Assembly: GCA_032358255.1 (NCBI GenBank)
Contig: JAULBX010025818.1
Coordinates: 1-55,353, forward strand
DNA from: Heterotrichella gracilis
Lineage: Eukaryota > Sar > Xanthophyceae > Tribonematales > Xanthonemataceae
DNA: 55,353 bases
Reading direction: 5' to 3'
Shown: positions 54,395-55,353 of the stretch, piece by piece
Layout: the number at the start of each line of letters is the position of its first letter
Position numbering within the stretch: the first letter of the stretch is position 1
Made by a program: the position numbers and the translations under genes
The notes under the pieces: model-generated
The model's database searches: none
What the model was told of the DNA's origin: nothing
Seen by the model: only the letters and a program-made list of their open reading frames with translations

Positions 54395-55353
54395 GTGCTG
54401 CACTGGTGCACCCTCCTGACCTTGGTGTCTTGTTTCTCTGTGCAGGCAGCATCGCTAGTGCTGCTCTTTGCTGCTGGAGTGGCCCTCTTGGTCACTCCCA
54501 GCAGTGCACAGGCCCCCATCTGTCCATGGGAAGAGACGTCCTGCCAGAAGCCCACCACAACAGAGGAGTGCAGCATATGCTACGCACCTGAGCCCACGGT
54601 GTTCCCAACGTCAGTCAGCTATGTGACCACCGTTGGGGACAACAGCACAACTTTCACGTTTGTGGTAGGTCTCCAGCCTTTGAGAGCACAACAGCCCACT
54701 GCCTCCAAACGCAAGCAGCACACACACACAGGGTGCCTTCCCTTCTCCACTTTGCTAAGCATCATTGTGTGGGTGTGCAGGTATGCACGGAGCAGGTGGC
54801 GGCAGGCAGCCCATATGACACACCGCTCTCCTCTTTTGGGTTCCGGGTGGAGAACAAGTTGGCACAAAATGCAGAGTACATCCAAAGCTCCAACCCACAG
54901 GCGACGCTCGTGACTGGCTGCTCATTCTATGGTACGCACATCAGCTGACTTGCAAAGTCATTACTGGCTGACGCACTTTTGTGAATGGGCCAGCGCCTGC
55001 CTGCCCTCACCTGGTTGCTTGTGTGCTGATCCAAGTGAAAATTGGTTTTTGGTTGACATAGGTTATATCTTATATCCCTGTCGCCGCCTGCATGTTGCTT
55101 GTGTGCTGATACAAGTCATGTGCGCCACAGGCGGCCCCTCCATCGTGTGGACTGGCCCCGAGCTGGGTGCGCTCTACAACCACGTGCCATCCAGCGGGAG
55201 GACCTGCGCGCCTTTCCAAATCTCCATCTTCCACAGCGCCGAGTGGGGTGACCAGCAGCTAATCCTGTCTGATATCTGCCAGCAGGACGTGACTGTGAAG
55301 GATGCCAACACCCAGTCTGTCATCTTCCAGCAGCCGGTGGAGTCTGCCGACCA
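54395..55353 (+). CDS. Secreted protein, 5' part only (cut by window end)
   Basis: Exons 54395-54664, 54781-54931 and 55131 to beyond the window end, phases matched. The start at 54395 is the first in-frame Met; alternatively an upstream exon joins at ttctctgtgcag (54445). The hydrophobic stretch AASLVLLFAAGVALLVTPSS then AQA is a signal peptide. The mature part starts APICPWEETSC and has many Cys and beta-type phrases (VSYVTTVGDNSTTFTF, SSFGFRVENKLAQNAEYI, PSIVWTGPELGALYNHVPS, CAPFQISIFHSAEWGDQQL). This looks like an extracellular or cell-wall protein, perhaps pherophorin-like in layout, but no diagnostic motif is present. Intron 2 holds two copies of a ttgcttgtgtgctgat segment 81 bp apart. 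Confidence 0.6.

Overview
This is nuclear DNA from a eukaryote, most likely a green alga (Chlorophyta). The genes carry many short GT-AG introns. One complete housekeeping gene encodes a cytosolic-type GAPDH, followed by a TGTAA poly(A) signal of the green-algal kind. Introns and spacers are scattered with Arabidopsis-type TTTAGGG/CCCTAAA telomere-like units. A very large extracellular protease carries a hydroxyproline-type proline-rich hinge. There are no bacterial operons, CRISPR arrays or ribosome-binding sites. I cannot name the species.

Layout. 0-3 kb: decayed minus-strand exons with armadillo/HEAT-like and SAP-like character, with tandem exon copies. 3.5-4.9 kb: a small secreted Cys-rich protein (minus), bracketed by two copies of a dispersed repeat. 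5.4-6.6 kb: remnants of a MYND-finger gene and another minus-strand exon. 7.46 kb: tRNA-Ser(GCU). 9-17 kb: three minus-strand F-box/LRR genes, the last two a tandem segmental duplication. 18.9-20.4 kb: an unidentified minus-strand gene, divergent from GAPDH (20.8-22.4 kb, plus). 23.3-37.0 kb: a 23-exon minus-strand gene for a membrane-anchored subtilase (propeptide, S8 domain, PPC-like domain, Pro-rich hinge, three thrombospondin type 1 repeats, Cys-rich/EGF-like modules, transmembrane segment, cytosolic tail). 38.1-41.8 kb: an 11-exon atypical kinase-like gene (minus). 43.7-45.9 kb: an organelle-type 5'-3' exonuclease of the PolI/FEN class (plus). 46.5-47.0 kb: a weak minus-strand candidate. 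48.0-51.5 kb: a SCAMP-like four-helix membrane protein (plus). 52.7-54.3 kb: possible LTR-element debris. 54.4 kb to the end: the first exons of a secreted protein (plus, cut by the window edge).

The most striking property is structural. In the subtilase, exonuclease and SCAMP-like genes almost every second exon edge is present again one to three times in the neighbouring intron as a partial 'decoy' copy, often with an intact-looking splice site. The repeat units are about 80-230 bp and are commonly joined by TTTAGGG-like motifs. I count more than 30 such copies. The phase-checked exon models below choose the copy that keeps the reading frame.

A second theme is otherwise intact genes with one or two in-frame stops, some of which can be removed by a short in-frame intron. 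All exon models come from reading splice signals and phase by eye. No alignment or RNA evidence was available.
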